In this document: positions 53,258 to 61,433 of the stretch, one piece after another
Numbering within the stretch: position 1 is the stretch's first letter
How the letters are laid out: the number at the start of each line of letters is the position of its first letter
NCBI RefSeq assembly: GCF_004348545.1
Contig: NZ_SMKL01000018.1
Location: forward strand, 26,918-90,917
DNA: 64,000 nt
Source: Jiangella ureilytica
GTDB taxonomy: Bacteria; Actinomycetota; Actinomycetes; Jiangellales; Jiangellaceae
Direction of reading: 5' to 3'
The notes under the pieces: model-generated
What the model was told of the DNA's origin: nothing
Seen by the model: the letters and a program-made list of their open reading frames with translations, nothing else
Database searches by the model: none
Program-made: the position numbers and the translations under genes

Positions 53258-53686
53258 TCAGCGGTACGGCTCCGGCTCGGGTGCGAGCTCGTGCCCCGGC
53301 GGCAGGACCCGGCGGATGGCGGCGGAGAGGTCCTCGGAGTACGTGGTGCCGCCGTGGACCACCTCGGACCGGTGCGCCGGCCGGACCCGGCGCGGGTCGA
53401 ACACGCACCACGCCGACCGCCACCGCCAGGCCAGCCGCCCCAGCTGGTCGGACTGCCGGTCCGGCCACACCACCAGCAGGTAGCGCCACCGGCCCTCACC
53501 GCGCCGCCGTCCCCACGCGACCAGCCGGCCCTGCACCCGCCGGCTGGACCGGTCGCCCATGACCACGGGGACCGCGGTGTAGAGGCCCGACGGCTCGGTG
53601 TAGACGCGGAGTTTGATCTCCAGCTGACCCGGATCGAGTTCGAGGACGTCGAGCGGTGGTTCTTCCAGCCAGTGAACGGACGACAT
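53258..53686 (-). CDS. Hypothetical protein
   Basis: 142 aa from ATG 53686 (53704 also open). MSSVHWLEEPPLDVLELDPGQLEIKLRVYTEP, then a Trp-rich central stretch (WRYLLVVWPDRQ, LAWRWRSAWCVFDP) and a C-terminus with EDLSAAIRRVLPPGHELAPE. Soluble, no known domain recognised. Stop is 5 bp from the convergent DHFR-like gene. Confidence 0.55.
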   Translation of the reverse strand: MSSVHWLEEPPLDVLELDPGQLEIKLRVYTEPSGLYTAVPVVMGDRSSRRVQGRLVAWGRRRGEGRWRYLLVVWPDRQSDQLGRLAWRWRSAWCVFDPRRVRPAHRSEVVHGGTTYSEDLSAAIRRVLPPGHELAPEPEPYR

Positions 53687-53740
53687 GACGCCAGTATCGA
53701 ACACATGTTCGCATGATCGGAAGTCGGGTGCGCCAGCGCG

Positions 53741-54658
53741 TCAGTTCGTCCAGGGTCGCAGCTTCTCCGGGTTCCGGACCGCCCACACGTGCGTGATGCG
53801 GTCGCCGGCGACGTCGAACGCGAGCACCGTCGCCGTCGCGCCGTCCTCCTGCAGCACCAGGCCGGGCTGGCCGTTCACCGTCCGCTCCAACATCGTCAGC
53901 TCCTGCGCGCCCTCGAGGATCTCGACCAGCGCCCGGGCGATCTGCGCACCGCCGTCGACCGGTCCCAGCGCGGTGACCAGGCCGCCGCCGTCGGCGACCG
54001 CCGTCGCGTCGGGGTCGAGCAGCCCGACGAGGGCCTGGATGTCCTTGGCCGCCCAGGCGTCCTTGAAGTCGCGGACCAGCTCGGCGCGGCGGGTCGACGG
54101 CGTGGCGGCGGCGGCGGGCGGCTGCGCGTCGCGGATGCGGCGCCGGGCCGACGACGCCAGCTGGCGGCAGGCGGCCGGGCTGCGCCCGACGACGTCGGCC
54201 ACCTCGGCGAACGGATAGCGGAAGACGTCGTGCAGCACGAACGCGACGCGCTCGGCCGGGGTCATGGAGTCGAGCACGACGAGGAAGGCCATGCTGATCG
54301 ACTCGTCGAGGGTGACCCGCTCGGCCGGGTCGGCGGGATCCGCCGTCGCGCCGGCGGACGGCCCGCCGGGCCACTCGGTCCGGTCGGGGACGGGCTCGGG
54401 GATCCAGTCACCGACGTAGCTCTCGCGCCGGGCCCGCGCGGAACCGAGCAGGTCGAGGCAGATGCGGCTCGCGACGGTGGTCAGCCAGGCCGCGGGGGTC
54501 TCGACGGCGTCGCGCCGCTCCTCCGACATCGCGTACCAGCGCGCGTAGGTCTCCTGCACGACGTCCTCGGCGTCGGCCAGCGAGCCGAGCAGCCGGTACG
54601 CCAGGTTGATCAGCTGTCGCCGCTCGCTCATGATCGCCGTCAGGCTCGGATCGGTCAC
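53741..54658 (-). CDS. ECF41-type sigma factor with SnoaL-like domain (first copy)
   Basis: 305 aa. Regions 2 and 4 (LINLAYRLLGSLADAEDVVQETYARWY; AERVAFVLHDVFRYPFAEVADVVGRSPAACRQL), the interdomain DWIPEPV characteristic of ECF41, then a SnoaL-like domain with DGGGLVTALGPVDGGAQIA and the terminal RNPEKL. ECF41 proteins lack an anti-sigma factor; the C-terminal domain sets activity. Divergent from a four-helix membrane protein across a 128-bp gap with a near-palindrome. Confidence 0.9.
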   Translation of the reverse strand: MTDPSLTAIMSERRQLINLAYRLLGSLADAEDVVQETYARWYAMSEERRDAVETPAAWLTTVASRICLDLLGSARARRESYVGDWIPEPVPDRTEWPGGPSAGATADPADPAERVTLDESISMAFLVVLDSMTPAERVAFVLHDVFRYPFAEVADVVGRSPAACRQLASSARRRIRDAQPPAAAATPSTRRAELVRDFKDAWAAKDIQALVGLLDPDATAVADGGGLVTALGPVDGGAQIARALVEILEGAQELTMLERTVNGQPGLVLQEDGATATVLAFDVAGDRITHVWAVRNPEKLRPWTN

Positions 54659-54699
54659 CGTGGACCTCCTCTCCTCTCATCCGACGACGAGGCAGCGAC

Positions 54700-54725
54700 G
54701 CGAAACGTGAGGCCTGACGTTTCGC
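54700..54725. promoter_or_regulatory. 26-bp near-palindrome in ECF41/DUF6069 divergent gap
   Basis: Arms GCGAAACGT and ACGTTTCGC are exact inverted copies; the centre is AGGCCT flanked by G on both sides, so 24 of 26 positions are symmetric. The site lies about 60 bp from each start codon and would suit a dimeric regulator. Confidence 0.45.
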
Positions 54726-54786
54726 CGGGCCGCGTCGTCGTCGTGCTGTCCGGGCATCGCCCCCACCAGAGTGACAGGAGAACGCG

Positions 54787-55197
54787 ATGACGACGCAGGA
54801 GATCACGACGAGCCGGCCCGTGCGGCAGCGGGGTGTGCTGGCGGTCGCGGGGGCGATGGCGGCAGCTGCGGTGCCGTGGGTGGTCGCGGAGATCGCCGGA
54901 ACCGACCTCGAGGTGACCACGGGCGGCTGGACGATGGACGTCGGCCTGCCCCTGGTGCTGGGAGCCGCGCTGGTCGTGTCGCTGGCCGGGTGGGGTCTGC
55001 TCGCCCTGCTGCAACGACGCCGGCCGGACGCCCGGCGGGTGTGGACGATCGTCGCGGTGACGGTCCTGCTGCTGTCGCTGATGGGCCCGCTGACCGCCGA
55101 CGCGACGACGGCGGCCCGGGTGTACCTCGCACACATGCACCTCGCCGTCGGGCTGGTGCTGATCCCGGGCCTGCGCCGGGCCGCCGCGCGGCCGTGA
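54787..55197 (+). CDS. Four-helix membrane protein (DUF6069 type)
   Basis: 136 aa; ATG 54787 with ACAGGAG upstream. Four hydrophobic segments: about 18-36, 49-72, 83-101 and 112-128, with short loops (IAGTDLEVTTGGWTMDVGLPLV between 1 and 2). Matches the small DUF6069 membrane family. Its location opposite an ECF41 gene makes it a candidate regulon member. Confidence 0.75.
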   Translation: MTTQEITTSRPVRQRGVLAVAGAMAAAAVPWVVAEIAGTDLEVTTGGWTMDVGLPLVLGAALVVSLAGWGLLALLQRRRPDARRVWTIVAVTVLLLSLMGPLTADATTAARVYLAHMHLAVGLVLIPGLRRAAARP

Positions 55198-55296
55198 CCG
55201 GGCGGCCGTGACCGGGCGGCCGTCAGGGACCGAGCCTCGGCTCCGCCGGCCAGAGCGCGGTTGCGTGGGAGCGGCGCGGCCTGGTCGGATGGACTG

Positions 55297-55806
55297 GTGC
55301 CCGACGGCGACCTCGACCGCACCACCGCATGGAGCAGACAGCTCGCCGCGGCGCACGCGACCCTGCGGGAGCGGCTGCGGCGGCTGCGCTCGGCCCCCGG
55401 CGGCGACGGGCCCGGCGCCGGGCGCGAGGGCGACGGGGCCGACGGCGATCTGCTCGCCCACTGTCTGGGGTTCTGCGCAGCACTCACCGCGCATCACGAG
55501 GGCGAGGACGGCGGCCTCTTCGCCGAGCTGCTACGCGTCCGGCCCGACCTCGAGGCCACCGTCGACGCGCTCGAGGAGGACCACTGGCTGATCGCCCGGA
55601 TCCTCGGCACCGTCCAGGACCTGGCGCGCGAGTCGCAGGGCGGCGTCACGCCGGAGCGGGAGCGGCGGATCCAGGGCGAGCTCGACGGGCTCGCGGCGAT
55701 CATGGAGTCGCACTTCCGCTACGAGGAGCGGGCCATCGGCGCGGCCCTCGACGACGGCGTCGCGGACACCGGCTGGAGCCGGCCGGTCCTCACCTTCGGC
55801 GACTGA
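55297..55806 (+). CDS. Hemerythrin-like (HHE) protein
   Basis: 169 aa from GTG 55297 (an upstream GTG at 55261 is open). Diiron ligand pattern: QLAAAHATLRERL (His1), CAALTAHHEGEDGGLFAEL (His2 and Glu), EEDHWLIARIL (His3), MESHFRYEERAIGAAL (His4 and Glu). Such four-helix proteins bind oxygen or NO. Next to the ECF41-DUF6069 pair on the same strand. Confidence 0.85.
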   Translation: MPDGDLDRTTAWSRQLAAAHATLRERLRRLRSAPGGDGPGAGREGDGADGDLLAHCLGFCAALTAHHEGEDGGLFAELLRVRPDLEATVDALEEDHWLIARILGTVQDLARESQGGVTPERERRIQGELDGLAAIMESHFRYEERAIGAALDDGVADTGWSRPVLTFGD

Positions 55807-55831
55807 CCGGGCGGCCCGCCCGAAACCCGCC

Positions 55832-56440
55832 TCAGGCGGCCGGCCCCGGCGCTCGCCAGGTGAGCAGGTAGCGGCCCATGAGCAGCCGCCGCAGGCGCGC
55901 GCCGGGCAGCGTCGCCGTCGCACAGGCGCGCAGCTCGCGGTAGGTGTGCGGTGGCGGCCAGTGCAGCGGGGCGCTGTGGTCCCACTTGCGGCGCACCCGG
56001 TTCGCCACGCCGAGCGACAAGGACGCGGCCACGGACCAGGGCAGGTCACGTCGCTCGGTCCGGGTGAGGCCGACGATGCCCAGCGTGCCGCCGGGACGCA
56101 CCAGCGAGCCGAGCCGGCGCAGCGCCGCGGCGGTGTCGGGCAGATGATGCAGGGTCGCGTTGGACACGACGGCGTCGAACGAGGCGGGCTCGAACGGGTG
56201 CGTCAGCAGGTCGCCGTGGGTCCAGTCGACGGCGGCGTCCGGGAAGCGCGACCGGGCGCGGGCGAGCACCGGCGCATCGACGTCCAGCGCGACGACCTGC
56301 GGCGACGGGGACCGCTCGGCCAGGCGGGCGGCCAGGAAGCCGTCGCCGCAGCCGACCTCGAGCACCGCGCGCGCCCCGGCCGGCACCAGGTCCGCCAGCC
56401 GGGCGTCGTAGTGGAGGTTCGCGTTCCAGGGCTCACGCAT
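55832..56440 (-). CDS. Class I SAM-dependent methyltransferase
   Basis: 202 aa from ATG 56440, overlapping the 3' end of the upstream ECF gene by 8 nt, so translationally coupled. Motif I VLEVGCGDGFLAARLAER (about 31-48), motif II VVALDVDAP, and SFDAVVSNATLHHLPDTAAALRRLGSLVRPGGTLGIVG. Small-molecule methyltransferase of unknown substrate; part of the second ECF41-like locus. Confidence 0.9.
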   Translation of the reverse strand: MREPWNANLHYDARLADLVPAGARAVLEVGCGDGFLAARLAERSPSPQVVALDVDAPVLARARSRFPDAAVDWTHGDLLTHPFEPASFDAVVSNATLHHLPDTAAALRRLGSLVRPGGTLGIVGLTRTERRDLPWSVAASLSLGVANRVRRKWDHSAPLHWPPPHTYRELRACATATLPGARLRRLLMGRYLLTWRAPGPAA

Positions 56441-57329
56441 CGGCCACCGCGAAGGCTGTCGGGTCGATCGCGTCCAGCCGGGCCGGGTCGTAGAGGACGT
56501 CGATCGCGGCGATGCGGCCCTCGGTGACGGTGAACGCCATGACGGCGAACACCCGCCCGGCGATGACGACCACCGCACCCGCCGCGCCGTTGACCAGCGC
56601 CGGCCGCACGTACGTCGACAGCCGCTGCGCCGTCGCCGCCTGCCCGGCGACCGTCCGCGCACCGCGCAGCAGCACCGTCGGGCGGGTCCGCGACGCACCG
56701 CCGTCGGCGCGCAGGACGACCTCGGGGTCGAGCACCGAGACCAGCGCGTCGAAGTCGCCGTCGCGAGCCGCGGCGTAGAACGCGTCGACGGCGACCCGCT
56801 GCCGGGCGAGGTCGGCGTCGGGGACCGGGGCGGCGTCGTGGACCCGGCGCCGGGCCCGGCTGGCCAGCTGGCGCGCCGCCTCCGGGGTCCGCTCGACCAA
56901 CGGCGCGACCTCGTCGAACGGCACCGCGAACAGGTCGTGCAGGACGAACGCCAGCCGCTCCGCCGGCGACAGCGTGTCGAGGACCACCTGCAGCGCCAGC
57001 CCGACGGAGTCGGCGAGCAGCGCCTCCTGCTCCGGGTCCGGGCCGGTCAGCGGGCTGACGATCGGGTCGGGGAGTCGCAGGCTGACGCCGTCGCCGTCGT
57101 CCAGTGGCTCCTCGGCGCGAGTCGCGCGGGCCCGCAGCAGGTTGAGACAGACGCGGCTGACCACCGTCGTCAGCCAGCCGGCCAGGTTCTCGACGGCGGC
57201 GGTGTCGGTGCGCTGGTAGCGCAGCCAGGTCTCCTGAACGGCGTCGTCGGCCTCGGTGAGCGACCCCAGCATGCGGTAGGCGACGGCGCGCAGGTGCGGC
57301 CGGTGCCGCTCGAAATCGTCCTCGCTCAT
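56433..57329 (-). CDS. ECF41/SigJ-type sigma factor with SnoaL-like domain (second copy)
   Basis: 298 aa from ATG 57329 (57347 open). Region 2: LRAVAYRMLGSLTEADDAVQETWLRYQ, LAGWLTTVVSRVCLNLLRA; linker SLRLPDPIVSPLTG; region 4: AERLAFVLHDLFAVPFDEVAPLVERTPEAARQLASRA; SnoaL-like C-terminus (VDAFYAAARDGDFDALVSVLDPEVVLRADGG). About 35% like the first copy by eye. Coupled to the methyltransferase; divergent from the NmrA-type reductase. Confidence 0.9.
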   Translation of the reverse strand: MSEDDFERHRPHLRAVAYRMLGSLTEADDAVQETWLRYQRTDTAAVENLAGWLTTVVSRVCLNLLRARATRAEEPLDDGDGVSLRLPDPIVSPLTGPDPEQEALLADSVGLALQVVLDTLSPAERLAFVLHDLFAVPFDEVAPLVERTPEAARQLASRARRRVHDAAPVPDADLARQRVAVDAFYAAARDGDFDALVSVLDPEVVLRADGGASRTRPTVLLRGARTVAGQAATAQRLSTYVRPALVNGAAGAVVVIAGRVFAVMAFTVTEGRIAAIDVLYDPARLDAIDPTAFAVADA

Positions 57330-57366
57330 CCGGTCACATTCCTCCATCGCCGCGGGTCAGCTGAAT

Positions 57367-58158
57367 ATGACCACACCTCTCCTCGTGACCGGCGGCACCG
57401 GCACCCTCGGACGTCTCATCGTGCCACGGCTGACCGCGGCCGGCCGGACCGTCCGGGTCCTCAGCCGCACCCCGCGCGAACCGGCGGCCGACGCCGTCGA
57501 GCACGTGACCGCCGACCTCCGCACGGCCGGCGCGCCCCGCCGCCTCGACGCGGCGCTCGACGGCGTCGAGGTCGTCCTGCACCTCGCCGGCGGACCCAAA
57601 GGCGACGCCGAGGCGACGACGGCGCTCGCTCAGGCCGCCGCGCGGGCCGGCGTGAAGCACCTCGTGCACATCTCGGCGATCGGCGCCGGCAGTGTCCCGA
57701 TCGGCTGGTTCCGGATGAAGCTGGCGGCCGAGGAGGCGGTGACGGGCTCGGGCGTGCCGTGGACCGTCCTGCGCGCCGCCCAGTTCCACGACCTCGTGCT
57801 GAGGACGGCGACGGCGATGGCTCGGCTCCCCGTGGTGCCGGTCCCCGGCGGCCTGCGCTTCCAGCCGGTCGACGCCCGCGACGTGGCCGCCCGGCTGACC
57901 GAGCTGACCCTCGGCGAGCCGGCCGGCCCGGTGCCCGACCTCGCCGGCCCGCGGATCGTGCCGATGGGCGAGCTGATGCGCTCGTACCTGCGGGCGGCCG
58001 GGAAACGTCGGGCGCTGCTGCCCGTGCGGATGCCCGGCCGGGCCGGCCGCGCCTACCGCGACGGCGCCAACCTGACGGCCGACGGTGCCGACCTCGGCAC
58101 CCGCACCTGGGAGGAGTTCCTCGCCGAGCGCCTTGCCCAGCCCTCGCCGTCCGCCTGA
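57367..58158 (+). CDS. NmrA-like NAD(P)-binding protein
   Basis: 263 aa. Nucleotide site LLVTGGTGTLGRLIVPRL (about residues 5-22); KHLVHISAIGAG, WFRMKLAAEEAV and VPWTVLRAAQFHDLVL are typical of atypical short-chain dehydrogenases of the NmrA/epimerase group. ECF41 sigma factors are commonly linked to carboxymuconolactone decarboxylase, oxidoreductase or epimerase genes, which fits this divergent pair. Confidence 0.9.
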   Translation: MTTPLLVTGGTGTLGRLIVPRLTAAGRTVRVLSRTPREPAADAVEHVTADLRTAGAPRRLDAALDGVEVVLHLAGGPKGDAEATTALAQAAARAGVKHLVHISAIGAGSVPIGWFRMKLAAEEAVTGSGVPWTVLRAAQFHDLVLRTATAMARLPVVPVPGGLRFQPVDARDVAARLTELTLGEPAGPVPDLAGPRIVPMGELMRSYLRAAGKRRALLPVRMPGRAGRAYRDGANLTADGADLGTRTWEEFLAERLAQPSPSA

Positions 58159-58197
58159 GCGGTGCCGAATGTCGCCGGTGCCTGCCACACTGCGAAC

Positions 58198-58611
58198 GTG
58201 ACGGGCATCCAGGACGCGCCTCCTCGCCATCACCGGTGGCCGGCGTGGGCGCTGCCGGCCTCGGTCGTCGCAGGTCCGGGAGCCGTCGGCACCGGCGTCG
58301 GCCTCGCCGTGGCGCGCTACCGCCAGGAGCCGCAGGGACTGGCGATCGTGCTCGTCGTGCTGCTCATCGCGGCACTGGGTGGTGCCGCGGCCGTCTCGAG
58401 GGCCATGCGGCACGAGCGGCGCCGGTACGCCGTCACCGAGATCGCCGTGATCCTGGCCGCCGCCCTGCTGTTCTACGCGGGCAGCACGATGGGCCGCATG
58501 GTGCTCGCCGCGCTGGTGGGTGGCGGCTTGCTCGCGACCGCGCGAACGATCCGCGGCGAGCGCCGTCAGCCGACGAAGATGCAGAACGGGTGGCCGTCGA
58601 GGTCGCCGTAG
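58198..58611 (+). CDS. Membrane protein, unknown function
   Basis: 137 aa from GTG 58198. Four hydrophobic stretches (VVAGPGAVGTGVGLAVA; LAIVLVVLLIAALGGAAAV; YAVTEIAVILAAALLFYAG; MVLAALVGGGLLATA). The 3' end overlaps the convergent VOC gene by 46 bp, so the last residues (PTKMQNGWPSRSP) may not be part of the original protein. Confidence 0.55.
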   Translation: MTGIQDAPPRHHRWPAWALPASVVAGPGAVGTGVGLAVARYRQEPQGLAIVLVVLLIAALGGAAAVSRAMRHERRRYAVTEIAVILAAALLFYAGSTMGRMVLAALVGGGLLATARTIRGERRQPTKMQNGWPSRSP

Positions 58612-58970
58612 ACGCGCAGCGGCTCCTCGGGGTCCTCGAAGCGGTCGAAGATCATGCGCCCGCCCAGCGCGAGCACGCGGTCGTGCTGGATCAGCAGCTC
58701 CTCGACCGACGGCACCGTCATGTCCAGGTGCAGCTGCTGCGGCACGGCACCGTCCGGCCAGGTCGACGGCGTCAGCTGGTCGACCTGCTGGAAGGCCAGC
58801 CGGTGGCGGCCGCCGGCGTCGTGCACGACCAGCCAGTCGTCGCCGGCGGGGTCGGGGGTCTCGTGGCCGGTCCGGTACACGTAGCCGAGCAGTTGCCGGT
58901 AGAACTCCGCCGCGGCGCGGGCGTCGGTGGTGTCGATGACGGTCTGCAACACGCTGGGGTACGTCGCCAT
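58566..58970 (-). CDS. VOC/glyoxalase-fold protein
   Basis: 134 aa. VLQTVIDTTDARAAAEFYRQLLGYVYR and QQLHLDMTVPSVEELLIQHDRVLALGGR ... VYGDLDGHPFCIFVG show the paired beta-alpha-beta-beta-beta modules of the vicinal-oxygen-chelate fold. Substrate unknown. Confidence 0.88.
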   Translation of the reverse strand: MATYPSVLQTVIDTTDARAAAEFYRQLLGYVYRTGHETPDPAGDDWLVVHDAGGRHRLAFQQVDQLTPSTWPDGAVPQQLHLDMTVPSVEELLIQHDRVLALGGRMIFDRFEDPEEPLRVYGDLDGHPFCIFVG

Positions 58971-59035
58971 GCGCGGACCGTACCCGCGGGTCCGACGTTC
59001 ATCTGGTGTTCGGCGCGACTGTCACCGCCACCCAC

Positions 59036-59041
59036 TACGGT
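59036..59041 (+). promoter_or_regulatory. -10 element for GDPD gene (leaderless)
   Basis: TACGGT 6 nt upstream of ATG 59048. Confidence 0.4.
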
Positions 59042-59047
59042 GCCGCC

Positions 59048-60049
59048 ATGAACAGGCTCACCGGTCTCCTGGCCGCCGGCGTCGTCGCCGCGGCGCTGAT
59101 CCCGACGACGGCGGCAGCGGCCGCCCCGGCCGCCTCAGCCGCGCAGAACCCGTGGCTCGAGCGGCGCGTCCTCAACATCGCGCACCAGGGCGGCGAGATC
59201 GAGGCGCCGTCGGACACCCTCTACGCGTTCGAGACGGCGCTCGACAAGGGCGCCGACGTGCTCGAGCTCGACGTGCACGCGACGTCCGACGGCGAGCTGG
59301 TGATCCTGCACGACACCACCGCCGACCGCACCACGAACGGCTCCGGCCGGGTCGACGCGCTGACGCTGGCGCAGATCAGGGCGCTCGACGCGGCGTACTG
59401 GTTCGTGCCCGGCTGCGGCACCTGCCACGGCCAGGACGAGGCTGCCTACACGTTCCGCGGCGTCGCGACCGGCGACCGGCCGGCCCCGGCCGGCTACACG
59501 GCCGAGGACTTCCGCATCCCGACGCTGCGCGAGGTGCTCGAGGCGTTCCCCGGCGTGCTGCTCAACGTCGAGATCAAGCGCACCCGGCCCGAGACCACGC
59601 CGTACGAGCGCACCATGGCCGACCTCCTCGCCGAGTTCGGCCGCGGCACCGACACCGTCGTCGCCTCGTTCTCCGACAGCGCCGTCACCCGGTTCAAGCT
59701 CTACAACCGCGACATCAGCACGTCACCGGGGACCACGCAGGCGACGGCGTTCTGGCTGAACACGCTCGGCCCGCTGACCGGCATCACGCTGCACGGGCAC
59801 CACGCGCTGCAGGTGCCGCCGTCGCAGTCGGGCATCCCGGTGGTGACGGCCGACTTCGTCGCCGACGCGCACCGCCGCGGCCTCGCCGTCCACGTCTGGA
59901 CCATCAACGACCGCGCCGAGATGGAGCGGCTCATCGACCTCGGCGTCGACGGCATCATGACCGACCGGCCGACGCTGCTCGAGGACGTTCTCCAGAACCG
60001 CGGGATCGGGGTCCGACCCGGACATAACCGAACTCTCATGCCATCTTGA
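59048..60049 (+). CDS. Secreted glycerophosphodiester phosphodiesterase
   Basis: 333 aa from ATG 59048. Signal peptide MNRLTGLLAAGVVAAALIPT then Ala-rich cut site. GDPD barrel: NIAHQGGEIEAPSDTLYAFE (HRGxxxxxPENT-like, with SDT for ENT), VLELDVHATSDGELVILHD (metal Glu/Asp and catalytic His). VLLNVEIKR and VHVWTINDRAEMERLIDLGVDGIMTDRP complete it. Hydrolyses glycerophosphodiesters outside the cell. A short insertion containing CGTC (about residue 120) is seen. Confidence 0.9.
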   Translation: MNRLTGLLAAGVVAAALIPTTAAAAAPAASAAQNPWLERRVLNIAHQGGEIEAPSDTLYAFETALDKGADVLELDVHATSDGELVILHDTTADRTTNGSGRVDALTLAQIRALDAAYWFVPGCGTCHGQDEAAYTFRGVATGDRPAPAGYTAEDFRIPTLREVLEAFPGVLLNVEIKRTRPETTPYERTMADLLAEFGRGTDTVVASFSDSAVTRFKLYNRDISTSPGTTQATAFWLNTLGPLTGITLHGHHALQVPPSQSGIPVVTADFVADAHRRGLAVHVWTINDRAEMERLIDLGVDGIMTDRPTLLEDVLQNRGIGVRPGHNRTLMPS

Positions 60050-60084
60050 CCGAATCCTCCCGGAATGCCGGAAGTGTCAAGGCC

Positions 60085-61326
60085 ATGAGAACCCCCCTCA
60101 GAACGGCGGCCGCGGCCGCGATCCTGGTGGTCATGGCGACGGTGTTCATCCCCGGTGTCGCGCAAGCGGCTCCCAACTGCGGCGCCGTCGTCACCACCAA
60201 CACCACCGTGACGGCCAACCTGACCGACTGCCCGGGCGACGGGCTGATCATCGGGGCGCACAACATCACCCTGAACCTCAACGGCCGCACCATCGACGGC
60301 GTGGGGCTCGGGGTGGGCGTCCGCAACAACGGCTTCGACAACGTCACCATCCGCAACGGCACGATCACCGGGTTCGACCACGGCGTCGCGCTCAACCCGG
60401 GCACCGTGGGCAACCTGGTCACGGCGCTGGTCGTGCGCGACAACGAGGTCGCCGGCATCCAGCTGTCCAACGCCGACTCCAACAACCGCGTCATCAGCAA
60501 CACCGTCGAGCTCCAGTCGCAGCGCGGCATCGCGATCCTGGGCGACTCCAACAGCAACGTCGTACGCAGCAACACCGTCCGCAACAACTCCGACGGCATC
60601 TACGTCGAGAACTCACTGAGCAACCTCGTCGAGCTCAACAACGTCAGCGCCAGCAGCGACCGGAGCGTCGAGATCCTCGGCGGGCGCAGCAACACGCTGC
60701 GGCAGAACACGATCAACACCGGCGGCGACGGCGCCATCGGCCTGACCAGCACGACCCTCAACGTCGTCGACAACAACACCGTCACCGCCAGCGGCGACGC
60801 CGGCATCGAGCTGACGACGGCGCCGAGCAACCAGGTCATCAACAACCGCGTCTCCGGCAGCAGCGACTCCGGCATCATGCTCACGTCGTCCAACGGCAAC
60901 ACCGTCCGCTCGAACAACCTCAACGTCAGCGGTCCGAACGCCGCCGGCATCGAGCTCGTGTCGTCGAACTCGAACACCGTCCAGACCAACGCGGCCAACT
61001 CGCAGCTCAGCTACGGCATCGAGCTGCACAACTCGGCCTCGAACCGGCTGCTGAGCAACACCGCGAACAGCAACAACAGCGCCGGCATCTACGTGTCCGG
61101 GTCCGCGGGCGTCGCGGCGAACCTGCTCGAGGCCAACACGGCGAGCAGCAACGAGGGCGACGGCATCCACGTCGCCAACGCGGGCAACACGCTGCGGCGC
61201 AACATCACCCGGCTGAACGGCGGCTGGGGCATCTACGCGGTCGCGGGCACCACCGACGGCGGCGGCAACCGGGCCAGCGGCAACGACGAGGCGGCCCAGT
61301 GCTTCGGGGTGGTGTGCACGGCCTGA
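60085..61326 (+). CDS. Secreted right-handed beta-helix protein (NosD-like)
   Basis: 413 aa from ATG 60085. Signal peptide MRTPLRTAAAAAILVVMATV...AQA. Then repeated coils of about 22 residues with NNTV/NRV/SNTV ladders (SNNRVISNTVELQSQRGIAI, SNGNTVRSNNLNVSG, SNSNTVQTNAANS), the parallel beta-helix of periplasmic copper-binding NosD-like and pectate-lyase-like proteins. No catalytic site identified. Follows the GDPD gene by 35 bp on the same strand. Confidence 0.85.
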   Translation: MRTPLRTAAAAAILVVMATVFIPGVAQAAPNCGAVVTTNTTVTANLTDCPGDGLIIGAHNITLNLNGRTIDGVGLGVGVRNNGFDNVTIRNGTITGFDHGVALNPGTVGNLVTALVVRDNEVAGIQLSNADSNNRVISNTVELQSQRGIAILGDSNSNVVRSNTVRNNSDGIYVENSLSNLVELNNVSASSDRSVEILGGRSNTLRQNTINTGGDGAIGLTSTTLNVVDNNTVTASGDAGIELTTAPSNQVINNRVSGSSDSGIMLTSSNGNTVRSNNLNVSGPNAAGIELVSSNSNTVQTNAANSQLSYGIELHNSASNRLLSNTANSNNSAGIYVSGSAGVAANLLEANTASSNEGDGIHVANAGNTLRRNITRLNGGWGIYAVAGTTDGGGNRASGNDEAAQCFGVVCTA

Positions 61327-61433
61327 CCCACTCTCTGGTGCGTGCGGCGGGCCGTCGGGCATAGTTCATGGCGACGGGCACTTGTACCTTGGTGAGTCGC
61401 GTCGACGCGGCTTGACGAGAGGACTCCGTGCCC

